Notes under the pieces: generated by a model
The model's input: the letters and a program-made list of their open reading frames with translations, nothing else
Databases searched by the model: none
What the model was told of the DNA's origin: nothing
Part shown: positions 57,123 through 64,000 of the stretch, in pieces
Layout: each line of letters opens with the position of its first letter
How positions within the stretch are numbered: position 1 is the stretch's first letter
Assembly: GCF_900141995.1 (NCBI RefSeq)
Contig: NZ_FQZA01000014.1
Location: 19,594-83,593 of the forward strand
Source of the DNA: Palleronia salina
GTDB taxonomy: Bacteria > Pseudomonadota > Alphaproteobacteria > Rhodobacterales > Rhodobacteraceae
Length of the DNA: 64,000 nucleotides
Direction: 5' to 3'
Position numbers and translations under genes: made by a program

Positions 57123-58725
57123 AGGCGCCCCTTTCGATGTCGGCGGCGATCAGGGTGAAACCGTCATGTGTACGGGCCTCGGCCAGGGCGGCGCGCAGGG
57201 CTGCGCGGCTGTCCACACGGTGCCCCGCCCCGCCGAAGGCCCGTGCGACGGCGACGAAGTCGTGCCGTGCGAAATCCACGCCGGAATTGGCTAGTTGTCG
57301 CTGCCGTTGCTTCAACTCGATCAGCGCGAGGCTCGCATCGACGAACACGACCACGATCACCGGCAGACCGGTCTCGGCCAGCGTCGCCAGCTCGCCCGCG
57401 CCCATCAGAAGGCCACCGTCGCCGGTGAAGGCCACGACCGTGCGCTCGGGCGCGGCGATCTTGGCGCCCATGGCCAGCGGCAGCGCGCAGACCATGGTGC
57501 ACAGCCCCGAGGATTGCAGCAGCCGGCGCGGCGCCTCGCAGCGCCACATCTGGCTCAGCAGGATCCGGTGCGCGCCCGAATCCACCGTGGCGATGGTGCC
57601 GGGCGGAAGCGCGGCGCGGCACTCGGCGATCACGGCGGCCGGGCCCCAGTCCTCGTCTTCCGGGAACGCCCGGTCCAGCGCCGCCCTTGCCGCCTCGATG
57701 GCCCCGTCGGCCCAGACCGGCCTGGCGGCCAGCCCGTCGGTCAGGGCCCGCAGGCCGGCGCCCGTGTCGCAGGTGAAGCTCAGCGTCGCCTGGTGCATGT
57801 AGTGGTCGTTGGGCGCCGCCGCGATCTCGACCACGTTCTGGCGGGCCGGGTCCCAGATCTCGCGCCAGCCCGGCCGCATCTCGATCGGGTCATAGCCCGC
57901 CAGCAGGATGGTGTCGGCCGATTGCAGGAGCGGCACCAGGACTTTGTCGGCCCTGGGCGACAGGCCCGCGCCCCCGAGGCTGAGCGCGTTGTGTTCGCTC
58001 AGCACGCCCTTGGCCTTGTAGCTGGTGACGACCGGCCATCCCAGGCGGGTCGCCGCGCGGGCAAGATCGTCGGCGGCCCCGTCGTTCAGCAGGTCCAGGC
58101 CGGCGACGATGATCGGACGCTCGGCCGCGTCCAGCATGGCGCGCGCCCGGTCAAGGTCGGGGCCGGCCGGGGCGACAGGGCCTGCCGGGACGCGCCGGCG
58201 GCGGGCGGGCCCGGCGGGTGCGTCTGCCACCGCGATGGGCACGTCGATCAGGACCGGGCCGGGCCGCCCCTCGGTGGCGGCGGCCACGGCCTTGTCGGCG
58301 ATGGTGTCGGCCTCGGCCGCCGACAGCGTGAAGGTCGCCTTGGTCACCGGCGCGAAGACCGCGCGATGGTCCAGCACCTGGTGGGTATAGGTCTCGGCCG
58401 CATCCGCATCGACGCAGCCGGTCAGCACGATCAGCGGCACACGTTCCTGCCAGGCATTTGCGACGGTGTTGACCGCGTTCAGCGCCCCCGGCCCAACCGT
58501 CGCCACCAGCACGCCGGGCGCGCCGTCCATGTGGTGCCCGCCCTCGGCCATGAAGCCGCCCGCGTTCTCGTGCGCGATCAGGTGGAAGTCGATGCCGGCC
58601 CCCTTGAGCGCGTCGAGGATTGTCAGAACTTCGCCACCGGGCATGCCGAAGGCGCGGCGGCACCCGGCCTCGGCCAGGCGTTGGGCCAGCGCATCTGCGG
58701 CGCGGGGCGGATCATGCGGCGTCAT
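57106..58725 (-). CDS. ThDP-dependent enzyme, acetolactate-synthase-like
   Basis: 539 residues with the three-domain fold of acetolactate synthase relatives. Glu that activates ThDP is in LIAHENAGGFMAEG; the domain interface has VGPGALNAVNTVANAW; the ThDP-binding motif starts FTGDGGLLMGAGELA but ends VFVDASLAL where NN/ND is usual. It lacks clear FAD-binding features, so it may be a decarboxylase or ligase (2-keto-acid, oxalyl-CoA-like) rather than an anabolic AHAS; no small subunit is present. Pairing with a CoA transferase recalls oxalate-type acyl-CoA chemistry, but sequence does not prove it. ATG 58725 is preferred over an in-frame upstream start. Confidence 0.8.
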   Translation of the reverse strand: MTPHDPPRAADALAQRLAEAGCRRAFGMPGGEVLTILDALKGAGIDFHLIAHENAGGFMAEGGHHMDGAPGVLVATVGPGALNAVNTVANAWQERVPLIVLTGCVDADAAETYTHQVLDHRAVFAPVTKATFTLSAAEADTIADKAVAAATEGRPGPVLIDVPIAVADAPAGPARRRRVPAGPVAPAGPDLDRARAMLDAAERPIIVAGLDLLNDGAADDLARAATRLGWPVVTSYKAKGVLSEHNALSLGGAGLSPRADKVLVPLLQSADTILLAGYDPIEMRPGWREIWDPARQNVVEIAAAPNDHYMHQATLSFTCDTGAGLRALTDGLAARPVWADGAIEAARAALDRAFPEDEDWGPAAVIAECRAALPPGTIATVDSGAHRILLSQMWRCEAPRRLLQSSGLCTMVCALPLAMGAKIAAPERTVVAFTGDGGLLMGAGELATLAETGLPVIVVVFVDASLALIELKQRQRQLANSGVDFARHDFVAVARAFGGAGHRVDSRAALRAALAEARTHDGFTLIAADIERGAYDGRI

Positions 58726-58837
58726 CCCCGGAATTGATACAGTCCGCGTCGCAGCCCACAAGTCACGGCTGCGTCACGGCACTGAAACGCCGGGCCGCGA
58801 TGGGCGACCCGGCGCGCGACGATCGCTAGGTCCCGGC

Positions 58838-59362
58838 TCACGCGGGCTGGGCCACGGCCTTGGGCGCCGTCCGCTCCATCAGGCGCAGGACCGCGACCAG
58901 CGCGATGCCGTAGGCCACGTGACCGACCAGCGCGACCCAGGTGATGCCGGTGAAGTTCAGGAAGAAAGGCAGCCCGGCGATGGCGGTGATGCCGCCGATG
59001 GCGAAGATCCAGAGGCCGAAACCGTAGACCGCCGATGCCGCCAGCCAGCCGCCCTTGCCGCCGGTGACCGCCGCCCAGGCGGGGCGGAAGACGAACAGCC
59101 AGCCGATGGGATAGCCGATCAGCCCGACCAGGTAGAAATGGACGAAGTACCCCGCGAAGTCGCCGTTGGGCAGGCCGAACGTCCCCAGAAGACTGCGGGC
59201 CAGCCCGTGCGGCGACAGGTTGGCGAAGCCGAGGCCGGGGCTGAGGATCTGGCCCCAGAAGTCGAACACCATCGAGGCGACCATCCCGGCCAGGACCAGG
59301 CGGCCCGCGACATCGATGGACGGGGTGGGCAGGGAAACACGATCAACCGAAGAATACGACAT
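58838..59362 (-). CDS. Hypothetical membrane protein, divergent from a TetR gene
   Basis: 174 residues, four to five hydrophobic segments (RLVLAGMVASMVFDFWGQIL, YFVHFYLVGLIGYPIGWLFVF, LAASAVYGFGLWIFAIGGITA, WVALVGHVAYGIALVAVL). I do not recognise the family. ATG 59362 has an AAGGAA site. The promoter region shared with the divergent TetR gene has two copies of ACCATTCGGT, so this protein is the likely regulated target. Transport or redox roles are both possible. Confidence 0.75.
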   Translation of the reverse strand: MSYSSVDRVSLPTPSIDVAGRLVLAGMVASMVFDFWGQILSPGLGFANLSPHGLARSLLGTFGLPNGDFAGYFVHFYLVGLIGYPIGWLFVFRPAWAAVTGGKGGWLAASAVYGFGLWIFAIGGITAIAGLPFFLNFTGITWVALVGHVAYGIALVAVLRLMERTAPKAVAQPA

Positions 59363-59453
59363 CTGAAATTCCTTCTCTGTTGCGCCCGGCAGCCTGCGGG
59401 CTTGTGCGGTGCGACCGCCAATCGCGGCGCCGATACCCAAGCGATATGCCATT

Positions 59454-59516
59454 GGGAACCATTCGGTCAATAAACCCCGCGTCACGTGTTCGTGACTTAT
59501 TGACCATTCGGTTCCC
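59454..59516. promoter_or_regulatory. Paired TetR-type operators
   Basis: ACCATTCGGT occurs twice (59458-59467 and 59503-59512). The first copy continues into GGTCAATAA and the second is preceded by TTATTGACC; the outer flanks are GGGAACC and GGTTCCC. The whole forms an inverted array around GTCACG-TGTT-CGTGAC (59481-59496). The ideal site would be ATTGACC-N4-GGTCAAT, a common TetR operator shape. Confidence 0.6.
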
Positions 59517-59562
59517 GATGTTACCTATGGAGCAAGCAGGCACGGAAAACGGAAAGACGGGC

Positions 59563-60096
59563 ATGGGCAGACCACGGGAATTCGACAGCGAAAAGGCCAT
59601 CGACGCCGCGCTCGATGTGTTCTGGCGCGAAGGATATGACGGCGCCGGCCTGGCCGACCTGCTGGACGCCATGGGCATCCAGCGCGGGTCGCTCTACAAG
59701 GCCTACGGCTCGAAGAAGGGGCTGTTCCTTGCCGCGCTGGACCGCTACCGCGAGGTCTATGTCGCGCCGGGCGCCGCCTGGTTGGCCGAGGGCCCGGGCA
59801 GCGGGCTGGACCGGATCACGCAGGCCATGCGCAGCTCGCCCGCGCGCAACCTCGGCCGGGGCTGCTTCCTGTGCAACGCGGCCGCCGGGCCCGCCGCCGA
59901 CGACCCCGAGATCAAGGTGGCGGTGAACGCCCAGCTGGACCTTTTGCGCACCGGCTTCCGGGCCGCACTGGCCCAGGATCGAACGGACGCCGCGCCCGAG
60001 GCCGTGGCAGCCGAGGCCGACCGCCTGACCCGCGAATACATGGGCCGCCAGGTCAGCGCCCGCAGCGCATGGGAGACGCCAACCACCAGCGGCTGA
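59563..60096 (+). CDS. TetR/AcrR family regulator
   Basis: 177 residues. The HTH region is MGRPREFDSEKAIDAALDVF and then GLADLLDAMGIQRGSLYKAYGSKKGLFLAAL. The ligand domain contains NLGRGCFLCNAAAGPAADDPEI with two cysteines three apart (CFLC). ATG 59563 matches the usual MGRPREFD start; ATGs at 59518 and 59527 are in frame but lie within the operator array. It is presumably autoregulated and represses the divergent membrane protein gene. The inducer is unknown. Confidence 0.88.
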   Translation: MGRPREFDSEKAIDAALDVFWREGYDGAGLADLLDAMGIQRGSLYKAYGSKKGLFLAALDRYREVYVAPGAAWLAEGPGSGLDRITQAMRSSPARNLGRGCFLCNAAAGPAADDPEIKVAVNAQLDLLRTGFRAALAQDRTDAAPEAVAAEADRLTREYMGRQVSARSAWETPTTSG

Positions 60097-60410
60097 TCGC
60101 CCGGAATGCCCTGCCCCGCCGCCCTCGCCCGGGTGCCGTCCGAGACCATTGGGGGCCACCGCCCGATGCTTCGGCCCCCCGGTTACATCACGGTCCGATT
60201 CGCCTCATGTCAGGCGGGTCCGCTTGGCGTGCGAGGGCCAAGTCGCCGACCCGCAGGGCTGGGGATCTCCCAACATCCGCGGAGCTGGACAGTCCGTCTC
60301 AGGCCCGAACGACGCGCCGTCGATCGGCCGATGCCCCCTGCCCGCTTGACCCTTGCGCATCCGCGGCTTGTAACGGGGCGCGGACGCCCCGCGCCGAAGA
60401 AGGACACCGC
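60097..60410. other. Intergenic region upstream of the ZIP transporter
   Basis: About 310 bp with no convincing gene. TTGACC (60346-60351) and TGTAAC (60369-60374), 17 bp apart, could be the promoter of the ZIP gene. A small hairpin GGGGCG-CGGA-CGCCCC lies in the putative leader at about 60375-60390. Confidence 0.4.
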
Positions 60411-61193
60411 TTGGACACGCTTTCACCCGTCATGCTGGGCTTTCTCGGCAGCCTGGCCGCCGGCCTGATGACCGCCGCGGGGGCGGTTCCGGTGCTGTTC
60501 GGCCGCATTCCGTCGCGCGCGACGCGGGACCTGTCCCTTGGGTTCGCCGCGGGCGTCATGCTCGCCGCCTCGTTTTTCTCGCTGATCATTCCCGCCCTCG
60601 ACGCCGCCGCGTTGCAATTCGACGCCTCGGCCGCGCCCGCCGCGATCGTGTGCGTCGCGATCCTGCTGGGCATGGGGGCCATCGCCCTGATGAACGAGCG
60701 TCTGCCCCACGAACATTTCGGCTCGGGGGCCGAGGGACCGCCCTCGGCGTCCTTGCGGCGCGTCTGGCTCTTCATCTTCGCCATCACGATCCACAACTTT
60801 CCCGAGGGCCTGGCCGTGGGCGTCGGGTTCGGCGCGGACGGCATCTCGCAGGGGCTGCCGCTCGCCCTTGGCATCGGGCTTCAGAACGCACCCGAAGGGC
60901 TGGCCGTGGCGGTCTCGCTGCTGGGCGAAGGATACGGCAAGGGGCGGGCCTGGCTCATCGCGGCGCTGACGGGCCTGGTCGAGCCGATCGGCGGGCTGAT
61001 CGGTGCCGGGATCGTCGCGATCTCACAGCCCCTGCTGCCCTGGGGTCTGGCCTTTGCCGCCGGCGCGATGCTTTACGTCATCAGCCACGAGATCATTCCC
61101 GAAACCCACCGCAGCGGGCACCAGAACAAGGCCACGCTCGGGCTGTCGATCGGGCTGGTCCTGATGCTGTTCCTGGATGTCTGGCTGGGATGA
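60411..61193 (+). CDS. ZIP family divalent metal transporter
   Basis: 260 residues, about eight membrane helices. The two metal-binding helix motifs are intact: TIHNFPEGLAVGVGFG and GIGLQNAPEGLAVAVSLL; HEIIPETHRSGHQN is the usual late cytoplasmic/periplasmic segment. ZIP proteins import zinc, iron or manganese. The start is taken as TTG 60411 with GAAGAAGGA 6-8 nt upstream; ATG 60432 is the alternative. It is followed closely by a metal-type promoter and a Cys-rich permease gene. Confidence 0.88.
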   Translation: MDTLSPVMLGFLGSLAAGLMTAAGAVPVLFGRIPSRATRDLSLGFAAGVMLAASFFSLIIPALDAAALQFDASAAPAAIVCVAILLGMGAIALMNERLPHEHFGSGAEGPPSASLRRVWLFIFAITIHNFPEGLAVGVGFGADGISQGLPLALGIGLQNAPEGLAVAVSLLGEGYGKGRAWLIAALTGLVEPIGGLIGAGIVAISQPLLPWGLAFAAGAMLYVISHEIIPETHRSGHQNKATLGLSIGLVLMLFLDVWLG

Positions 61194-61204
61194 CCGAAAT
61201 CCCC

Positions 61205-61235
61205 TTGCACCCACACCGGGGAGAGGTCGTATCCT
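61205..61235 (+). promoter_or_regulatory. MerR-type promoter with 19-bp spacer
   Basis: TTGCAC (61205-61210) and TATCCT (61230-61235) are separated by 19 bp, the overlong spacing used by MerR-family activators, with an imperfect CCTTGCACCC/GGGGAGAGG dyad between them. Transcription would start about 20 bp before the permease ATG. No merR-type gene is in the window. Confidence 0.5.
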
Positions 61236-61260
61236 CGGGTCGAGGAAAGGAGTCGGCGAC

Positions 61261-62451
61261 ATGACCGATATCGGCCACACCGCGAAAACCACGCCGCGCG
61301 ACCTTGTCCTGCCGGATGCGCCCAAGGCCCGGCCGGCCATGGAGAAGGCGGCGTCCTGCTGCGGCGGTGGGGCGACCACGGCCGCGAAGGCGCCGACCAC
61401 GCCATCCTGTTGCGCGCCGCCCGCCGGCGCCGAGGGCGCGCCGTGGCGGCGGGTGGACTGGCTGCTCTGGGGGTCGGGCGCGGTGATCGCGGTGTCCTAC
61501 CTGGCCGCCTTCTTCCTGCCCCATGACGCCCCGCTGGGCCTGGGCGTCTTCACCCACGGCGTGCAGGACATGATGAACATCATGTGGTGGGGCATCCTGG
61601 TGGGGATGGCCGCGGTGGGCCTGATCGACCGGGTGCCGCGGGAATTCGTGATCGGGATCATCGGCCGCGACCAGGGCGCCCGGAGCCTGGGGCGCGCCGT
61701 GCTGGCGGGCGTCCTGCTGGACCTGTGCAACCACGGCGTGCTGATGGTGGGCGCCAAGCTCTACGAGCGGGGCGCCAGTCTCGGCCAGGTCTTCGCCTTC
61801 CTCGTCGCGTCGCCCTGGAATTCCCTGTCGCTGACGATCATCATCGGTCTGCTCATGGGCTGGGGCTGGATGGTCGCGTTCCTCGTGGGCTCGCTGGTGA
61901 TCGCGCTGCTGACCGGGCTGGTGGTCGAGGCGCTGGAGCGCGCCGGAAAGGTGCGCCCCAACCCCCATCGCGTCGACCTGCCCGAGGATTTCCACGTCTG
62001 GCACGAGGCGAAGGCCGGCCTGCGCGCCACCCGGTTCGACCTGGCCTTCGTCAAGGACGTGGCTAGGCGGTCGGTGGGGGCAAGCCGCATGGTCCTGCGC
62101 TGGCTGTTCTTCGGGGTCGTGCTGGCGGCGCTGATCCAGGCCACCGTGCCGACCGAAATCTTCGCCACGTGGTTCGGCGCGACGCTGTTCGGTCTCTTCG
62201 CCACGCTGGCGGCCGCCACGGTGATCGAGGTCTGTTCGGAAGGCTCGGTCCCGATCGCGGCCGACCTGATGACGCGGGCCGCCGCGCCGGGCAACGCGTT
62301 CACCTTCCTCATGGCGGGCGCGTCGACGGACTACACCGAGATCCTCGTCCTGCGCGAGGTTACCGGCCGGTTGAAGGCCGCGCTGCTCCTGCCGCTGCTG
62401 ACGGTGCCCCAGGTGGTGCTGATCGGGTGGGCCCTGAACAGCCTGGCCTGA
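61261..62451 (+). CDS. COG0701-type permease (ArsP-like) with Cys-rich N-terminus
   Basis: 396 residues. A soluble N-terminus with ASCCGGGATT and PSCCAPP double-cysteine pairs precedes about eight membrane helices of the UPF0718/ArsP-like permease family (LGRAVLAGVLLDLCNHGVLMVGAKLYERG, ASPWNSLSLTIIIGLLMGWGW, EVCSEGSVPIAADLM, TEILVLREVTG, each within limits of the family). Relatives export trivalent organoarsenicals or other soft metals/metalloids. The CC pairs could bind such an ion before export. ATG 61261 has a strong AAGGAG site. The MerR-like promoter supports metal induction. Confidence 0.8.
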   Translation: MTDIGHTAKTTPRDLVLPDAPKARPAMEKAASCCGGGATTAAKAPTTPSCCAPPAGAEGAPWRRVDWLLWGSGAVIAVSYLAAFFLPHDAPLGLGVFTHGVQDMMNIMWWGILVGMAAVGLIDRVPREFVIGIIGRDQGARSLGRAVLAGVLLDLCNHGVLMVGAKLYERGASLGQVFAFLVASPWNSLSLTIIIGLLMGWGWMVAFLVGSLVIALLTGLVVEALERAGKVRPNPHRVDLPEDFHVWHEAKAGLRATRFDLAFVKDVARRSVGASRMVLRWLFFGVVLAALIQATVPTEIFATWFGATLFGLFATLAAATVIEVCSEGSVPIAADLMTRAAAPGNAFTFLMAGASTDYTEILVLREVTGRLKAALLLPLLTVPQVVLIGWALNSLA

Positions 62452-62705
62452 GGCGCCGCGCGTCGGCAGGCGCGCCATGCAGGATGACGGACCCCGCCGC
62501 CGGCGCCGCGACAGCGCGCCCAAGGGCCGTCCCGGCGGCGTCACCCGCGCCGCGCGTTCGGGGGGTGCATGTCGTGAACCATCGAGTCCCCGGCTCTGCA
62601 CGCGAAGCGAGGTTCTGTCCCGCGTGACAGGGCAATCCACGCCCCCCATGAGCGGCCCCCCGTCCCCTGTCGAAGGGGTAGCCGCATCCCGCTGTGCATG
62701 ACTTC

Positions 62706-63657
62706 GTGCCCGGCCCGCCGGGCCGAGTGCAGTGTGCCGAGCCATCGAGGGATCCGACCCGGCTTTCGAAATCAGGAAGCACCCTATGGGCCGCCGCCCG
62801 CTGTCGGGTGCGCCATCACGGGCAGCCCCGTCGAGGCGCTTGGGCGATGCACGTTGAGCCAGGCGATGCCCCGGGTGTCTCCGGGATCGGCCATGACGGT
62901 TGCCCCAATACCTTCCGCGGGAGACGCGTCAGCCGGAGCGGCAACATGTCGGTCGGCTCCGTGCCCGGCCCGCCGCACCGAGTGCCAAGGCATCGAGGGT
63001 TCGGACCGGCGGTCGACATCACGACGCGCCGTCAAGGCCGCCGCCCGCTGTCGAGCGCGCGATGACGGGTAGAACCGTCGAAGCGCTCGGCGGTGCCCGT
63101 TGGTGCAAGCGACGCCTAGGGTGTATCCGAGATCGCGGCCATCACGGTTGCCCCAAAGGCCTTCCGCGGGGACGCGTTAGCCGGAGCAGCGACATCGTCG
63201 CCGGCACCGCCGTGCCGGGGTCGAACCTTGGCCCTTGACCGCAGCGGCCCGCCGCGCGAGCCCGCAGAGGCGATCGCCTGCACCAACGCATTCCGCGGGG
63301 ACATTTCAGCCGGAGCGGCGACATCGTCGCCACCGCGCCCGGCCCGCCGGGCCGAGTGCCAAGCTATCGCGGGGTCCCAGCAGGCAGGCGCCATCGAGAG
63401 GCACCGTCCGGGCCGCCGCCCGCTGTAAGGCGCGCTATGACGAGGAGACCGGTCAATTTGTCCGTCAGCGCCAGTTAGGGCGGGCTACGCCTCGGGTTTC
63501 TCCGAGATCGGGCAAGACGGCTCGAGGCTTTCCGCGGAGACGCATCGGGCGTAGCGACAACATCGTCGCTGGCAACGCCGGGGCCGGGTCTTGTATCGTG
63601 GCCGAAGCGACCCGCCGTGTGGGATCGCAGGGCCAGGCGAGCCCGCAGAGGCGATCG
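62706..63657. repeat. Degenerate ~250-bp tandem repeat in a gene-free region
   Basis: The whole stretch 62452-63801 lacks a credible gene. Within it, GCCCGGCCCGCCG occurs at about 62708, 62963 and 63337; GCCGCCGCCC at 62791, 63037 and 63412; TTCCGCGG at 62913, 63162, 63291 and 63530. Spacing is about 250 bp with one extra half unit of about 125 bp. GGCGACATCGTCGCC-like hairpins recur next to the TTCCGCGG boxes. On the minus strand the copies encode similar peptides (DDVAAPANASPRKA, DDVVATPDASPRKA) but in broken frames. It may be a decayed repeat-protein gene or a structural repeat element. Confidence 0.65.
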
Positions 63658-63801
63658 GTGGCGCATCTCCGGAAACCGGGGTGTCCCGGAGGCATCCCCG
63701 ATCCAAGGAGGGCTCTTCGTCCCGTCGCCGTCGCATCCGTCGTGGCCGCCGAACCGGCGACCGGCCGCCGACCGCAGACCGGTCGCGCGGGCACCCCCGC
63801 C

Positions 63802-64000
63802 CTACACGATTGCCAGCTCCCAGATGGTCACGTCCATGTCGTCGAAGCGGAAATACTCCACGTTGGTCAGGCTGTCGGTGCCGTCGGGGCCGCTCACGGT
63901 GACCTCCGTGCCCGAGCTCCGCGTCAGCGTGTAGCTCGCCCGGTCGCCGTCGAAGAGCGCGTAGTCCGAGCCCGCCCCGCCGTTGATCGTGTCGTCGCCC
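63802..64000 (-). CDS. RTX-type calcium-binding protein, C-terminal end (partial)
   Basis: The last 66 codons of a gene that continues beyond the window. The visible end begins GDDTINGGAGSDYALFDG, a glycine/aspartate nonapeptide repeat (GGxGxDxUx) that binds calcium in a beta-roll, followed by RASYTLTRSSGTEVTVSG, DGTDSLTNVEYFRFDD and DVTIWELAIV. The terminal domain after the last repeat is typical of Rhodobacterales hemolysin-type proteins secreted by type I systems. The activity of the full protein cannot be told. Transcription runs towards the repeat region. Confidence 0.85.
   Translation of the reverse strand, partial: GDDTINGGAGSDYALFDGDRASYTLTRSSGTEVTVSGPDGTDSLTNVEYFRFDDMDVTIWELAIV

Noticed and set aside
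62706..63657. CRISPR array
   Set aside because: Repeat units are about 250 bp, diverged and not separated by uniform spacers; no cas gene is present.
62477..63794. Several short open frames in the repeat region as genes
   Set aside because: They are low-complexity, overlap each other on both strands, lack ribosome sites and break between repeat copies.

Overview
The window is GC-rich chromosomal DNA that reads as a member of the Rhodobacterales (Roseobacter/Rhodobacter relatives, Alphaproteobacteria). Evidence for this is gene content: a NavAb/NavMs-like sodium channel, small DUF1127-like proteins in tandem, a glpSTPQUV-type glycerol ABC transporter with its DUF2160 subunit, an opgG-opgI-opgH glucan operon, an ImuA-like gene behind an alphaproteobacterial LexA-type box, DUF3572 and DUF983 proteins, and many SDR dehydrogenases. 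I see no tRNA, rRNA, CRISPR array, transposase, integrase or phage gene. Most of the window looks like ordinary, densely packed chromosome with many 1-4 bp stop/start overlaps.

Layout. 0-9 kb: DUF3572 protein, a PleD-type diguanylate cyclase with defective receiver domains, DUF983, NUDIX hydrolase, DMT exporter, then a leftward operon of SGNH hydrolase, Cys-rich lipoprotein, lipocalin and a thioesterase carrying a decayed carnitine-dehydrogenase-like half; an aldo/keto reductase; an orphan SOS-type imuA-like gene; DoxX. 9-18 kb: housekeeping genes (gap, purB), a LysR regulator, a voltage-gated sodium channel, two small DUF1127-like paralogues, a TPR protein, a solitary fliG and an LpxL-like acyltransferase, DUF1223. 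18.5-21.5 kb: acnA with a clear promoter and terminator.

21.5-34.8 kb is a divergently organised sugar-acid or deoxysugar catabolic locus. To the left of the central promoter run a regulator (winged helix fused to a solute-binding-protein domain), an SDR, an M24-fold protein with an altered metal site, a KduD-like SDR, a 2-keto-3-deoxy-L-fuconate-dehydrogenase-like SDR and a lactate/2-hydroxyacid oxidase. To the right run a ribose-type ABC transporter (binding protein, two permeases, double ATPase), a second SDR and an FAH-family diketo-acid hydrolase. Together they could import a sugar, oxidise it to a diketo-deoxy acid, cleave it to pyruvate plus lactate and oxidise the lactate, but no sugar-acid dehydratase or lactonase is present here.

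34.9-41.2 kb: P450, an HADH2-like SDR, N-acetylglucosamine use (nagA plus a BadF-type kinase), a beta-keto acid cleavage enzyme and transaldolase. 41.3-48.6 kb: glycerol uptake operon glpS-T-P-Q-U-V with divergent DeoR/GlpR regulator. 48.8-55.8 kb: osmoregulated periplasmic glucan genes opgG, opgI-like, opgH and convergent opgC, plus an esterase and a TTC38-like protein. 55.9-62.5 kb: CoA transferase and ThDP enzyme, membrane protein/TetR pair with paired operators, ZIP metal transporter and a Cys-rich permease behind a 19-bp-spacer (MerR-type) promoter. 62.5-63.8 kb has no gene but holds a degenerate ~250-bp tandem repeat. The window ends inside the C-terminus of an RTX calcium-binding protein.
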